Source: MWDV01 sp002070715 | Lineage (GTDB): Bacteria > Verrucomicrobiota > Verrucomicrobiia > Limisphaerales > MWDV01 | Reading direction: 5' to 3' | Assembly: GCA_035411585.1 (NCBI GenBank) | Contig: DAONTI010000013.1 | Span: 1-64,000, forward strand | Length of the DNA: 64,000 nucleotides | Shown here: positions 1 to 8,833 of the stretch, in pieces | Position numbering within the stretch: the stretch's first letter is position 1 | Layout of the letters: every line of letters begins with the position of its first letter | Made by a program: the position numbers and the translations under genes | Notes under the pieces: generated by a model | Seen by the model: the letters and a program-made list of their open reading frames with translations, nothing else | Told to the model about the DNA's origin: nothing | Databases searched by the model: none

Positions 1-35
1 ACAGGTAAACGCTACCGCAGCGGAGAATAGTGCAA

Positions 36-614
36 TTACGAATTAGAACTGGTATAACTGACCAGGGCCAGGTTGTTGGCATTGCGTTCCTGCACCACCG
101 TCATGCCGTCATAGATATACCGGACTTCGTTCGTCAGCAACCACGCGCTGCCCGTCCAGCCGTAGTCCTGCTGCACTCGCTTGCGCCCAAACGCGTCATA
201 CCGGAACTCACTCTTCCACGCGCCGGCCACGTACACGTTGGTCAACTGGTTCTCGTAGTCATACTCAAAGACCCGGCGACTGTCGTTGGTCAAATTGCCG
301 TTGAGATCGTACGTGAAGGAGTTAGTAGCTGGGAGATAGAAGTTAGCAGTGTCAGAGGCGGTGCGCCCATAGGTGTCTGTGGCGGTAGCCGTGAAGGTGT
401 TGTTCCCGTTGGCCAGGGTTGCGCCCGCTCGCGTCCAACTCCCGTCCGCATATAACTCCGCCTTCCCGGCGCTCAAGCCCGTGCCGCTGACGGACACGCT
501 GCTGAGGTTTGCCCCCGGCTGGCTGGCCTGACCGGCCACAGTCAGCGTGCCTCTACGGGTCGCGCTTGTCAGTTCATTCAGCGTGTTCACTTTTGAAAAG
601 CCGCGCACGTGCAA
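36..614 (-). pseudogene. Displaced RHS-repeat fragment
   Basis: This frame encodes RHS/YD-repeat sequence, with blocks such as FTYDLNGNLTND, FEYDYENQLTNV and YDAFGRKRVQQDYG, which are hallmarks of RHS polymorphic-toxin shells. It has no plausible start of its own: it is a bare RHS segment lying directly downstream of the immunity-like gene on the same strand. It stops after VSYTSSNS, just where an RHS protein would normally continue into its conserved core. Displaced RHS ends downstream of toxin/immunity pairs are known by-products of recombination at rhs loci. I read it as a remnant, although the start of the window prevents following it further to the left. Confidence 0.7.
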
Positions 615-660
615 AACTCATGACATGTTGGGTGTATTGGTTGGACGCGTACGGTTCGCT

Positions 661-921
661 TTATTCACTGTCCGTATCAAGAAAGTAGTCAAAGTTTCCG
701 CGAGTAAGCCGGCCAGCCAAGAGTGCCGAAACCTGCTCAAGAGCCTCACCAATCACAGGGTAGCATTCATACATTGGATCATTATCGCTGTACCCTAGGA
801 TCAGTCTGATTTTCTCAAACTCTTCACTGGTCAATGAAACAGTGCTAACGAGCAAGTCGTTTGACTTATTGAAGATTGAAATATATCGGTGTAATTTTGC
901 AGAGTTTCTCATTGTATTCAT
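661..921 (-). CDS. Candidate immunity protein for the RHS colicin E3-like toxin
   Basis: An 86-residue acidic protein starts at MNTMRN, where its ATG overlaps the toxin stop codon in an ATGA arrangement. That spacing is typical of translational coupling between a toxin and its immunity gene. An upstream in-frame ATG at 933 would add four residues. I do not recognise the family with certainty. The second half (ECYPVIGEALEQV ... FDYFLDTD) follows the same spacing pattern as the end of the cloacin/colicin E3 immunity protein (CFDVIAEW ... NEYFVSFD), but this is a comparison by eye. Its role in binding and neutralising the ribonuclease encoded just upstream is inferred mainly from position and size. 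Confidence 0.6.
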   Translation of the reverse strand: MNTMRNSAKLHRYISIFNKSNDLLVSTVSLTSEEFEKIRLILGYSDNDPMYECYPVIGEALEQVSALLAGRLTRGNFDYFLDTDSE

Positions 922-2250
922 GGTTCCACACATTTAGTTGAATCCGCAGGTTTGAGTTGCGCACCAGTATTTCCATCGAATTCACCAAGATGTTTGCCTC
1001 GTTTGTTGTATTTTTCAACGGTACCGTGTTGATAATCCCATTCGTAGATATTTCCTTTTTTGTCTTTCCATCTCTTTCGGAGTCCACCCCCACCTTGAAC
1101 AGACGTTTTTGGTTTCGCTCGACTCAGATTGGGGAAGCCACGTGGTATTTTTGGTGCCGGAATCATCATTCCGGCCGCCGTTACTACTTCTGCTGGCACA
1201 CCCAGGTCCTCTGCAATCGTTTCACCCAGATTAAACCCCACCGTCGCCCCCGGGAATAGACAAGCGCAATATACAGTCACTGGATCCGGGGCGTCGTGAT
1301 ATGGCGGAAAAGTTTCATCATCTGGCCCGGGGGCATTGACGATCGCCGTGCAGCTGAAATAGATGATTGCCCCGACAATCGGCAGCGGGGGAATCCGCCC
1401 ATCCTTGTCAGTAAGATTGATTGGGTCGTTGAAAACAAACTGATGGAGGTTCAACCCGCCAAATTCCTCCAACGGGTCTTGATTCAGCCACCGTTGCAAA
1501 TTCGGCTCGTAGAATCTGTATCCGTAGTAATAAAGCCCGGCGTTAGCGTGCCCCATTCCTTGCTGCTGAAGCGGTAGGTGTTGACCCCGGCCAACGGGCC
1601 AGACATGCCCAGCAGGTTGCCATACGGATCGTAACTATAACGCGCCACCACCTGGCCGTTGGTGTCAACCAAACACGTCACGTTGCCGTTGCCATCACAA
1701 TGATAATAGGCGTGCGCCAGTGCGGATTACGGAGTGTGGAGTGCGGAATGGTCCGTTCGGGCGAGCAAGATCCCGCCGTCGTTCACGCACTGCGCGTCAT
1801 GGGTGGGGTTGCCGCTCCCGGTCGGGTCGTTCCGCACCGGTTGGCGGAGGCGCCGCCCGGGCCAGTCGTAATCCAATGGCAACGAAGTTTGCGGCCCCGC
1901 TCCGGTCCGGGCCGTCAGCTCTACCAGCCGGTTCTCCGCCTCCCTCGTGTAATTTTGCCGCCCGCCCGGCGTGAGATTGCCGCCGGCGGCGTAGGTGAAT
2001 TGGGACAGGGTGGAACCTGTCCCTCCCAAAGATGCGACTTGGGCGGGGCGATTCGGGCCGGCGCAGCGGTTGGTCGTAGTCATCGCCGTGGTGTCGTCGT
2101 GTTTGCAAGTCACGGTAGCCACCAACGGCGAATTGGCAAGATGGAAACGAGAGACGTTGCGAATGCGTGGGTGATTTGGTGTGCTCGTGATTGTATCGCC
2201 GGCAACCGCACTTGGCGGATGCGCCCCCAACTCTGCCCGGCGCCGCTTCA
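918..2250 (-). pseudogene. RHS polymorphic toxin with colicin E3-like 16S rRNase tip, disrupted
   Basis: Read on the minus strand, RHS repeats near 2160-1760 (FTYAAGGNLTPGG, YTREAENRLVELT, LDYDWPGRRLRQ) lead to the RHS core (DGNGNVTCLVDTNGQ, YSYDPYGNLLG, RFSSKEW, YYYGYRFYEPNLQRWLNQDPL). The extreme C-terminus from about 1090 to 921 is a colicin E3/cloacin-type ribonuclease domain: RKRWKDKKGNIYEWDYQHG, then TVEKY and FDGNTGAQLKPAD. The D..H...E catalytic triad known for colicin E3 (D510, H513, E517) is kept in WDYQHGTVE, and Lys stands where E3 has Arg545. Two lesions break the frame. A one-base loss near 1556 falls between SSKEW and HANAGLYYYG. A short GTGCGGA-like insertion at about 1718-1757 replaces the segment expected before the core. 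Either could be real or an assembly error. The N-terminal part is missing. Confidence 0.75.
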
Positions 2251-2609
2251 AGAAAGCGGCCGGGGACGCCGCACGCCATGACACGGCGCGTTCACCCGCG
2301 CACTGGAGAAAGGGATCGGTTTTTGGACGGCGCCAGTCCGTGGGCGCGTTCGACAACCAAGGGACGCCGTAAACTTCACCTGTTCAAATCGCCTTTTTGC
2401 AATTTCTGATTGCTCACCCCCTTTGCCACCGGTGGCGATCAAGGTGGGCTGGCGTCGCGATCGTTGTCGTCATTTCCGAGCGCGCATGGCTGCCGGTCAC
2501 GCGTCTTGATTCAGTGGTTTGCCCGGCGCGTATACAAATTCAACCTCCATGCTTGCCCTGCCCCCGCGCCCGCCTCATCATGCGGGGCGATATTTGGATC
2601 ATTGCATCT
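2251..2609. other. Intergenic stretch, no gene recognised
   Basis: This lies between the decayed RHS gene and the oxidoreductase. Overlapping short frames exist on both strands, but none shows a family signature or a believable start. The RHS-like frame becomes unrecognisable here, so this may be the worn 5' end of that gene. The promoter of the oxidoreductase must also lie here, but no clear -35/-10 pair was found. Confidence 0.4.
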
Positions 2610-3881
2610 ATGAAAACAGTCTCTCGACGAAACTTCCTGAAACGCGCCGGGGCCTTCGCCGGCGGACTGGTGGCCGTGCCAAATCTGATTCCCCTCTCCG
2701 CGCTTGGCCGCGGCGGCGCCGTAGCGCCCAGTGAGCGGATTGTCCTGGGGGCCATTGGCATTGGCGGACGGGGCAACTATGTGCTCGGCTGTTTTCTGCC
2801 GGAACCGGGAGTTCAATTTGTCGCCATCTGCGACGTGAAAGAACAACGCCGGCAGGCGGTCAAAAAGAAGGCCGACGATTTCTACAAAAACTCCGATTGC
2901 GCCATGTACCGCGATCTGCGCGAATTACTGGCGCGCCCGGACCTCGACGCCGTGCTCATCGCCACCGGGCCGAACTGGCACGCAACGGCGTCCATCCTCG
3001 CCGCCGAGGCGGGCAAAGATGTTTATTGCGAAAAACCCTGCACGAAAACCATCGTGCAAAGCCTGGAACTCGCGCGCGCCTTCCGGCGGACGGGCCGGGT
3101 GTTTCAGGCCGGCACACAACGCCGCAGCCTGCCGAATTTTGCTTACGCCGTCGAATTGGCCCAGCAGGGGAAGTTGGGGCAATTGCAAACCTTGCACGCG
3201 CAACCCCGCGGATTGACCACCCAAAGCAGCGGCTGGCTTCCCCCCGAACCCGAGCCTTCTGTGAGCGACGTGGATTGGGATCTTTACCTCGGCCCGGCGG
3301 CCTGGCGCCCCTTCAATAAATCCCTGCTCGCGGGCGGCGAGTTTGAAAAAGGCGGCGGCTTGGTCGGCGGCGGCTGTCTGGAATGGGGGTCTCATTGTGT
3401 GGACCTCTGTCAGTGGGCCAATGACGCCGATCACACGGCGGCGGTGGAATACTGGCCGGAGGGTAATCAAGTCCACGCCCGCTACGCCAACGGCGTCAAA
3501 CTCGTGGTGCGGGACGATGGCTGGTTGCCTTTGGGCTCCTGTCCGGTGCGCTTTGAGGGCACGCGCGGTTGGGTGGAAACCGGCGACAACGGAGAAATGG
3601 AAGCCAGTCCGTCGGAATTGATCGCCGGGCCCCGGCCCCGGATTGCGGGGTACCCGGCCAACTTCCATGTGCGCGATTTCCTGAATTGCGTGCGCACCCG
3701 CGGACGCACCCGGGCGAACGCCGACGCGGCCTGCTGGTCGCACATCACCTGTCACGCCATCAACATCGCGCAATTCTTACAGCGCCGGGTCCACTTCGAT
3801 CCGGTGAAGTGTGAGTTCAGCGGCGATGAAGAAGCCAACCGCCTCCGTTCCGAGGCGTTGCGCGAACCGTGGACCGCCTGA
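2610..3881 (+). CDS. Gfo/Idh/MocA family oxidoreductase, Tat-exported
   Basis: The protein has 423 residues, starting at the ATG that gives a twin-arginine signal (SRRNFLKRAG followed by a hydrophobic stretch). An upstream in-frame extension lacks sense. The N-terminal Rossmann fold shows GIGGRG at about residues 50-55, and the family EKP motif follows at about 141-143 (YCEKPCTKT). Members use NAD(P) to oxidise or reduce sugars, inositols or related substrates. Tat-exported forms are numerous in Planctomycetota and Verrucomicrobiota, usually with unknown substrates. The gene stands alone between the RHS remnant and the HEAT-repeat gene 36 bp downstream on the same strand. The specific substrate cannot be deduced. 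Confidence 0.88.
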   Translation: MKTVSRRNFLKRAGAFAGGLVAVPNLIPLSALGRGGAVAPSERIVLGAIGIGGRGNYVLGCFLPEPGVQFVAICDVKEQRRQAVKKKADDFYKNSDCAMYRDLRELLARPDLDAVLIATGPNWHATASILAAEAGKDVYCEKPCTKTIVQSLELARAFRRTGRVFQAGTQRRSLPNFAYAVELAQQGKLGQLQTLHAQPRGLTTQSSGWLPPEPEPSVSDVDWDLYLGPAAWRPFNKSLLAGGEFEKGGGLVGGGCLEWGSHCVDLCQWANDADHTAAVEYWPEGNQVHARYANGVKLVVRDDGWLPLGSCPVRFEGTRGWVETGDNGEMEASPSELIAGPRPRIAGYPANFHVRDFLNCVRTRGRTRANADAACWSHITCHAINIAQFLQRRVHFDPVKCEFSGDEEANRLRSEALREPWTA

Positions 3882-3917
3882 TTCCTGCTGGTTGAACCCT
3901 CTGCCTTATTTCCAATC

Positions 3918-5855
3918 ATGAAACATCATTTGCTTCAACGGCTTTTCCTTCTGACGCTGGCGATGCTGGCTTGGCATGGGTTTTCCGCGCCCGACCCAGC
4001 TTCCCCGGAAAAAGCGCGGCGGGCCATGGCCACGCTGCAATCTTCGGCTCCCTCGGCGGACAAAGCGCTCGCCTGCAAACAACTGGCCGTTTATGGCACT
4101 GCCGAAGCGGTGCCGGCGTTGGCGCCGCTGCTGCACGACGAACAACTGGCGGCCTGGGCGCGCACCGCGTTGGAAGCGATTCCCGGACCCGCGGCGGATC
4201 AGGCGCTGCGCGACGCTGCGGGACAGTTGCAAGGCCGGTTGCTGGTCGGGGTCATCAACTCGCTCGGGGTGCGCCGCGATGCCCAAGCCGTCCGAATGCT
4301 CATCAGCCGGTTGCGCGGTGACGACGAAGCCGTGGCCTCTGCGGCCGCCCTAGCTTTAGGCCGGATCGGGGGCGATGCGCCGGCGCGGATTCTGCAAAGA
4401 ACGCTCACCGATTCCCGCGCCAGCGTACGCTCCACAGCCGCGCAAGGATGCATCCTTTGTGGCGAACAGTTCTTCGCCCAAAAGGAATACGCCAAGGCCG
4501 CGAGATTTTATGACGCGGTGCGTCAAGCGGAATTACCCGCCATCCGCATTGCCGAAGCCACGCGCGGCGCCATCCTCGCCCGCTTCCATGATGGCATCCC
4601 GTTGCTGCTCGAAACCTTGCGCTCACCGGACCAGGCGCTGTGGGCCATTGGCTTGAGCACAGCGCGCGAACTGCCCGGCCAGGTGGTGACGGAGGAACTG
4701 GCGGTGGAATTACGCCAGACGCCCACCGCCCGGCAGGTCCCGTTGCTGCTCGCCATTGCCGATCGGCACGACGAAGCCGCGGCGGACGTCTTGTTAACCC
4801 AGGCGCGGGACGGCGAAAAACATCTTCGCTTGGCGGCGTTGGCCGCGCTGGGCCGCTTGGGCAGCGCCCGGGCCACCCCGGTCTTGCTCCAAGCCGTGGG
4901 CGAATCCGATCCGGAACTGGCCCAAACCGCGATCACCACGCTGGCCGGGTTGCCCGCCGACGAAGTGGACCCGCTCGTGGCCACGCGGTTGCGCGCCGCT
5001 TCCGGAAACGCGCGGCTGCCCTTGATCCGGTTGGCCGGCCAACGCCGGATTGCCGCCGCCACCTCCGACTTCATCGAAGCGGCCGGCGACGCCGATGCCG
5101 CCATGCGCGCGGCTGGGCTCAAGGCGTTGGGGGACACTGCCGGGGTAGGCGAATTGAACGCGTTGACCGACCTGCTTGGCCGAGCGAAATCCGAAGCCGA
5201 AATCCAAGCCGTGCAGGAGGCGCTCGAAACCGCCTGCGCCCGCATCCCCGACAAAGCGGCGTGCGCCGCACAATTGCTACCGCGATTGAATGCCAGTTCG
5301 ACGGCCGTTCAATGCGCGTTGTTGCGCGTCTTCGTCGGCGTGGGCACACCCGCGACCCTCGAAAGTGTGCAGCGATCCGTGGCGGCGGAAGATCCCCAAG
5401 TGCGGGATGCCGCCGTGCGCGCGTTGACCGACTGGCCGGATGCCGCCGCCCTGCCCGCGTTGCTCGATGTCTGGCGGAAGACCACCGACGATTCCCACCG
5501 GTTTCTGGCGTTGCGCGGTGGCGTGCGGCTGCTGGAAACCAGCTCGCAATCCCCCGCTGCTAAAGTAAAAACATTTGGCGAACTGTTGGCGGGCAGCCCG
5601 CGTCCCAACGACCGCAAGCTGATTCTCTCCGGCATTGCCAACGTCGCCGACCCCGGCGCGTTGTCCCTGGTGACCCCGTTGCTTGCCGAAAGCGCCATTC
5701 GCGCCGAGGCGGAGCTTGCCGCCCTCAAAATTGCTGAATCGGTCGTCAAAACGTCTCCGGCGCCCGCCCGGTCCCTGGCGGAAAAATTGCAGGCTGAATC
5801 GGGGAATCCAGCCGTGCGCGAGCGCGCTGCCAAATTGTTGAACGAAAACAAATAA
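3918..5855 (+). CDS. HEAT-repeat protein, exported
   Basis: The 645-residue protein begins with a signal peptide (MKHHLLQRLFLLTLAMLAWHGFS). Most of the rest is alpha-helical HEAT/PBS-lyase-like repeats of about 30 residues, with recurring patterns such as AVPALAPLL, AAALALGRIGG, LAALAALGRLGSARATPVLL and VRDAAVRALTDWP. Such solenoids are protein-binding scaffolds, and no catalytic motif is visible. It follows the oxidoreductase on the same strand and may be co-transcribed with it. In this group such proteins are often linked to exported carbohydrate-degradation machinery, but no function can be assigned here. Confidence 0.8.
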   Translation: MKHHLLQRLFLLTLAMLAWHGFSAPDPASPEKARRAMATLQSSAPSADKALACKQLAVYGTAEAVPALAPLLHDEQLAAWARTALEAIPGPAADQALRDAAGQLQGRLLVGVINSLGVRRDAQAVRMLISRLRGDDEAVASAAALALGRIGGDAPARILQRTLTDSRASVRSTAAQGCILCGEQFFAQKEYAKAARFYDAVRQAELPAIRIAEATRGAILARFHDGIPLLLETLRSPDQALWAIGLSTARELPGQVVTEELAVELRQTPTARQVPLLLAIADRHDEAAADVLLTQARDGEKHLRLAALAALGRLGSARATPVLLQAVGESDPELAQTAITTLAGLPADEVDPLVATRLRAASGNARLPLIRLAGQRRIAAATSDFIEAAGDADAAMRAAGLKALGDTAGVGELNALTDLLGRAKSEAEIQAVQEALETACARIPDKAACAAQLLPRLNASSTAVQCALLRVFVGVGTPATLESVQRSVAAEDPQVRDAAVRALTDWPDAAALPALLDVWRKTTDDSHRFLALRGGVRLLETSSQSPAAKVKTFGELLAGSPRPNDRKLILSGIANVADPGALSLVTPLLAESAIRAEAELAALKIAESVVKTSPAPARSLAEKLQAESGNPAVRERAAKLLNENK

Positions 5856-5887
5856 CCGCCGACCGCCCCAGCCCAATCGCTCGGACC

Positions 5888-5909
5888 GTCGCTCCCTGAG
5901 CGGAGCGAC
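5888..5909 (+). terminator. Possible stem-loop after the HEAT gene
   Basis: An 8-bp perfect stem (GTCGCTCC / GGAGCGAC) with a 6-nt loop lies about 30 bp past the stop codon. No T-run follows, so it is at best a weak or Rho-assisted terminator. Confidence 0.3.
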
Positions 5910-6051
5910 CGTTGCGGCGCATTCAAGAGCAAGCGCTTCATCGCGCAAGATCTTCCTATGCACACGACGCCGTCCCCCGGATGACTGTTCGCACCGCCCG
6001 AAAACAGGTTGGGCACTTGACGGGCGGGAAGTTCAAACTCATTGATTAGAC

Positions 6052-8652
6052 ATGCAACTGGACAAGCTGACCATCAAATCGCAGGAAGCGCTGCAAGCGG
6101 CTCAACGCATCGCGCACGAATACTCGCACCAGGAAATGGACGGTGAGCATTTGCTGTTGGCGTTGCTGGATCAAGACGACAGTCTGATTCCGGAACTGCT
6201 CGAAAAGATCGGCGTGCCGCCCGCCACCCTCCGCCCGGCGGTGGAACGGGAATTGGCCCGCCGCCACAAGGTGCAGGGCGCCGGCGATGTCTTTTCCAGT
6301 CCGCATTTGCGCCAGGCCTTGCAAGCGGCCCAAACCGAAGCCGGACGGCTCAAGGACGATTACATCAGCACGGAACATCTGTTGCTCGGACTGGTGGACG
6401 CCGGCGGGCCCGCCCTGAAACAGATTTTCCAAAATCACCGGCTGAAACGGGACACGATTTTACAGGCCCTCGCCGACCTGCGCGGCAATCAACGGGTCAC
6501 CGATCCGAATCCAGAGGACAAATTTCAAGCGCTGGAGAAATATGGCCGGGACCTGACCGTGCTGGCCCGGCAGGGGAAAATTGATCCGGTCATCGGGCGC
6601 GACGAAGAAGTCCGGCGGGTCATGCAAGTCCTCACGCGGCGCACCAAGAACAATCCGGTGCTCATTGGCGAACCCGGCGTGGGCAAGACGGCGATCGCCG
6701 AGGGATTGGCCCGGCGCATCGTGAGCGGCGACGTGCCGGAATCGCTCAAGAACAAGCGCCTGGTGGCGATGGACCTGGGCGCAATGATCGCGGGAGCCAA
6801 ATACCGCGGCGAATTTGAAGATCGCTTAAAAGCTTTCCTCAAAGAAGTCACCGCCAGTCAGGGCCGGATTCTGTTGTTCATTGACGAACTCCACACCATC
6901 GTCGGCGCGGGCAAGGCCGAGGGGGCGGTGGACGCCGGCAACCTGCTCAAGCCGCAGTTGGCCCGGGGCGAATTGCGATGCATCGGCGCGACGACCCTCG
7001 ACGAGTATCGCAAGCACATCGAAAAAGATCCGGCCCTGGAACGACGCTTTCAGCCGGTGCTGGTGGACGAACCAACAGTGGAAGCCACCATCGCCATTCT
7101 GCGCGGATTGAAGGAACGCTACGAAGTTCATCACGGCGTGCGGATTCAGGATGCGGCACTGGTGGCGGCGGCGACCCTGGCGCATCGGTACATCGCCGAT
7201 CGTTTCCTGCCGGATAAGGCCATTGACCTCGTGGACGAGGCGGCGTCGCGCATCAAGATGGAACTGGATTCCAAACCGACAGCGTTGGATCAACTCGACC
7301 GGCAGTTGCTTCAATTGGAAATTGAACGCACGTCGCTGGCCAAAGAGAAGGACGCCGCCAGCCAGGAGCGGCTGCGCAAACTGGAGGCCGAGATCGCCAA
7401 CTTGAAGGAGAAATCCCAGGCGCTCACCGCCCAGTGGCAGAATGAAAAAGCCGCCGTCAACGCGGCCAGCGTGGTCCAATCCCAACTGGAACAGGCCCGT
7501 CTGGAATTGGAACAAGCCCAACGCCGCGGCGATTTAACCCAGTCGGCGGAAATCCAGTATGGGCGGATTCCTGAACTGGAGAAAAAACTCGCCGGCATCC
7601 AGCAACAGGCGGCCACCCCGACGGCGCGGACTTCGCTGCTGCGCCAGGAGGTCACCGACGCGGACATCGCGGAAGTGGTCGCCGCGTGGACGCGCATCCC
7701 AGTCAGCCGCATGCTTGAAAGCGAACGCGACAAACTGCTGCACATGGAGGCGCGGCTGCGGCAACGGGTTGTCGGACAACCCGAAGCCATCACCGCGCTC
7801 GCCCATGCCGTGCGCCGGTCCCGGAGCGGATTGCAGGACCCCAATCGCCCCATCGGCTCGTTCATTTTCCTCGGCCCGACCGGCGTCGGCAAAACCGAGA
7901 CGGCGCGGGCGCTCGCCGAGTTTCTGTTCGATGACGAACACGCCCTGGTGCGGATTGATATGAGCGAGTATCTGGAGAAGTTTTCCGTGCAACGTCTCAT
8001 TGGCGCGCCCCCGGGCTACGTCGGCTACGAGGAGGGCGGCCAGCTCAGCGAAGCCGTGCGCCGCAGGCCGTACAGCGTGGTGCTCCTTGATGAAATTGAA
8101 AAAGCGCATCCGGAAATTTTCAACGTGCTGCTGCAGGTGTTGGATGACGGGCGGCTGACCGACGGCCAGGGGCGGACGGTGGATTTCAAAAACACCATCG
8201 TCATCATGACCAGCAACCTCGGTTCGCCGATCATTCAGGACTATTTCCTGGACGGGCGCACCACGGTGGGCGCGCGCGCGGCCATGGAGGACAAAGTGAT
8301 GGCGGAACTCAAACGGCATTTCCGGCCCGAGTTCCTGAACCGCGTGGATGACGTCATCATCTTCCAAAGCCTCGACGAAGAGGAGCTGGCGCAGATCGTG
8401 GACATCCAACTGGCCCGGCTCAACCAACGGCTGGGGCAGCAACATTTCACCCTTACCGTGGACCCGGCGGCGAAGGCGCTGATTGCGAAGGAAGGCTACG
8501 ACCCGCAATTCGGCGCGCGCCCGCTCAAGCGCACAATTCAGGAACTGTTGCTCAATCCGCTGGCGACCAAGCTGCTCGCGGGCGAGTTCAAACCGGGCGA
8601 AGCCCTGCGGGTCACGGCGCGGGACGGCCGGCTGGAATTCACGACGCAATAA
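6052..8652 (+). CDS. clpB: ATP-dependent disaggregase ClpB
   Basis: The 866 residues match the usual length of about 860. The order is ClpB-type: the N-terminal double Clp_N domain (QEALQAAQRIA ... GEHLLLALL), then NBD1 with Walker A GEPGVGKT at 206-213 and Walker B LLFIDELHTIVG. The coiled-coil middle domain spans about 400-530 and separates ClpB from ClpA/ClpC. NBD2 follows with Walker A GPTGVGKT at 608-615, Walker B VVLLDEIEKAHP and the C-terminal small domain with FGARPLKR. ClpB works with DnaK to extract polypeptides from aggregates after heat stress in the cytoplasm. It appears monocistronic, and no CIRCE-like inverted repeat was seen in the 196 bp upstream. Confidence 0.97.
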   Translation: MQLDKLTIKSQEALQAAQRIAHEYSHQEMDGEHLLLALLDQDDSLIPELLEKIGVPPATLRPAVERELARRHKVQGAGDVFSSPHLRQALQAAQTEAGRLKDDYISTEHLLLGLVDAGGPALKQIFQNHRLKRDTILQALADLRGNQRVTDPNPEDKFQALEKYGRDLTVLARQGKIDPVIGRDEEVRRVMQVLTRRTKNNPVLIGEPGVGKTAIAEGLARRIVSGDVPESLKNKRLVAMDLGAMIAGAKYRGEFEDRLKAFLKEVTASQGRILLFIDELHTIVGAGKAEGAVDAGNLLKPQLARGELRCIGATTLDEYRKHIEKDPALERRFQPVLVDEPTVEATIAILRGLKERYEVHHGVRIQDAALVAAATLAHRYIADRFLPDKAIDLVDEAASRIKMELDSKPTALDQLDRQLLQLEIERTSLAKEKDAASQERLRKLEAEIANLKEKSQALTAQWQNEKAAVNAASVVQSQLEQARLELEQAQRRGDLTQSAEIQYGRIPELEKKLAGIQQQAATPTARTSLLRQEVTDADIAEVVAAWTRIPVSRMLESERDKLLHMEARLRQRVVGQPEAITALAHAVRRSRSGLQDPNRPIGSFIFLGPTGVGKTETARALAEFLFDDEHALVRIDMSEYLEKFSVQRLIGAPPGYVGYEEGGQLSEAVRRRPYSVVLLDEIEKAHPEIFNVLLQVLDDGRLTDGQGRTVDFKNTIVIMTSNLGSPIIQDYFLDGRTTVGARAAMEDKVMAELKRHFRPEFLNRVDDVIIFQSLDEEELAQIVDIQLARLNQRLGQQHFTLTVDPAAKALIAKEGYDPQFGARPLKRTIQELLLNPLATKLLAGEFKPGEALRVTARDGRLEFTTQ

Positions 8653-8833
8653 GCAATCGCCCCCGACGGCAACCATCTGGACGCAGCGGGCGGCTGTTGA
8701 GGGAGCGTTTCCGGCCGCGCACGGCGGGGACCGGAAATCTTCCGCTTTCCGCATCTTCCGGCTTTACCCGGCGGACGGTTTGGTTTTTGCTGGGCGCGCA
8801 CGATGATCATGAACCATTTCAACGCTCCGCCCC

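Noticed and set aside
1720..2281. Plus-strand open frames over the RHS region
   Set aside because: They are antisense to recognisable RHS repeats and lack any signature.
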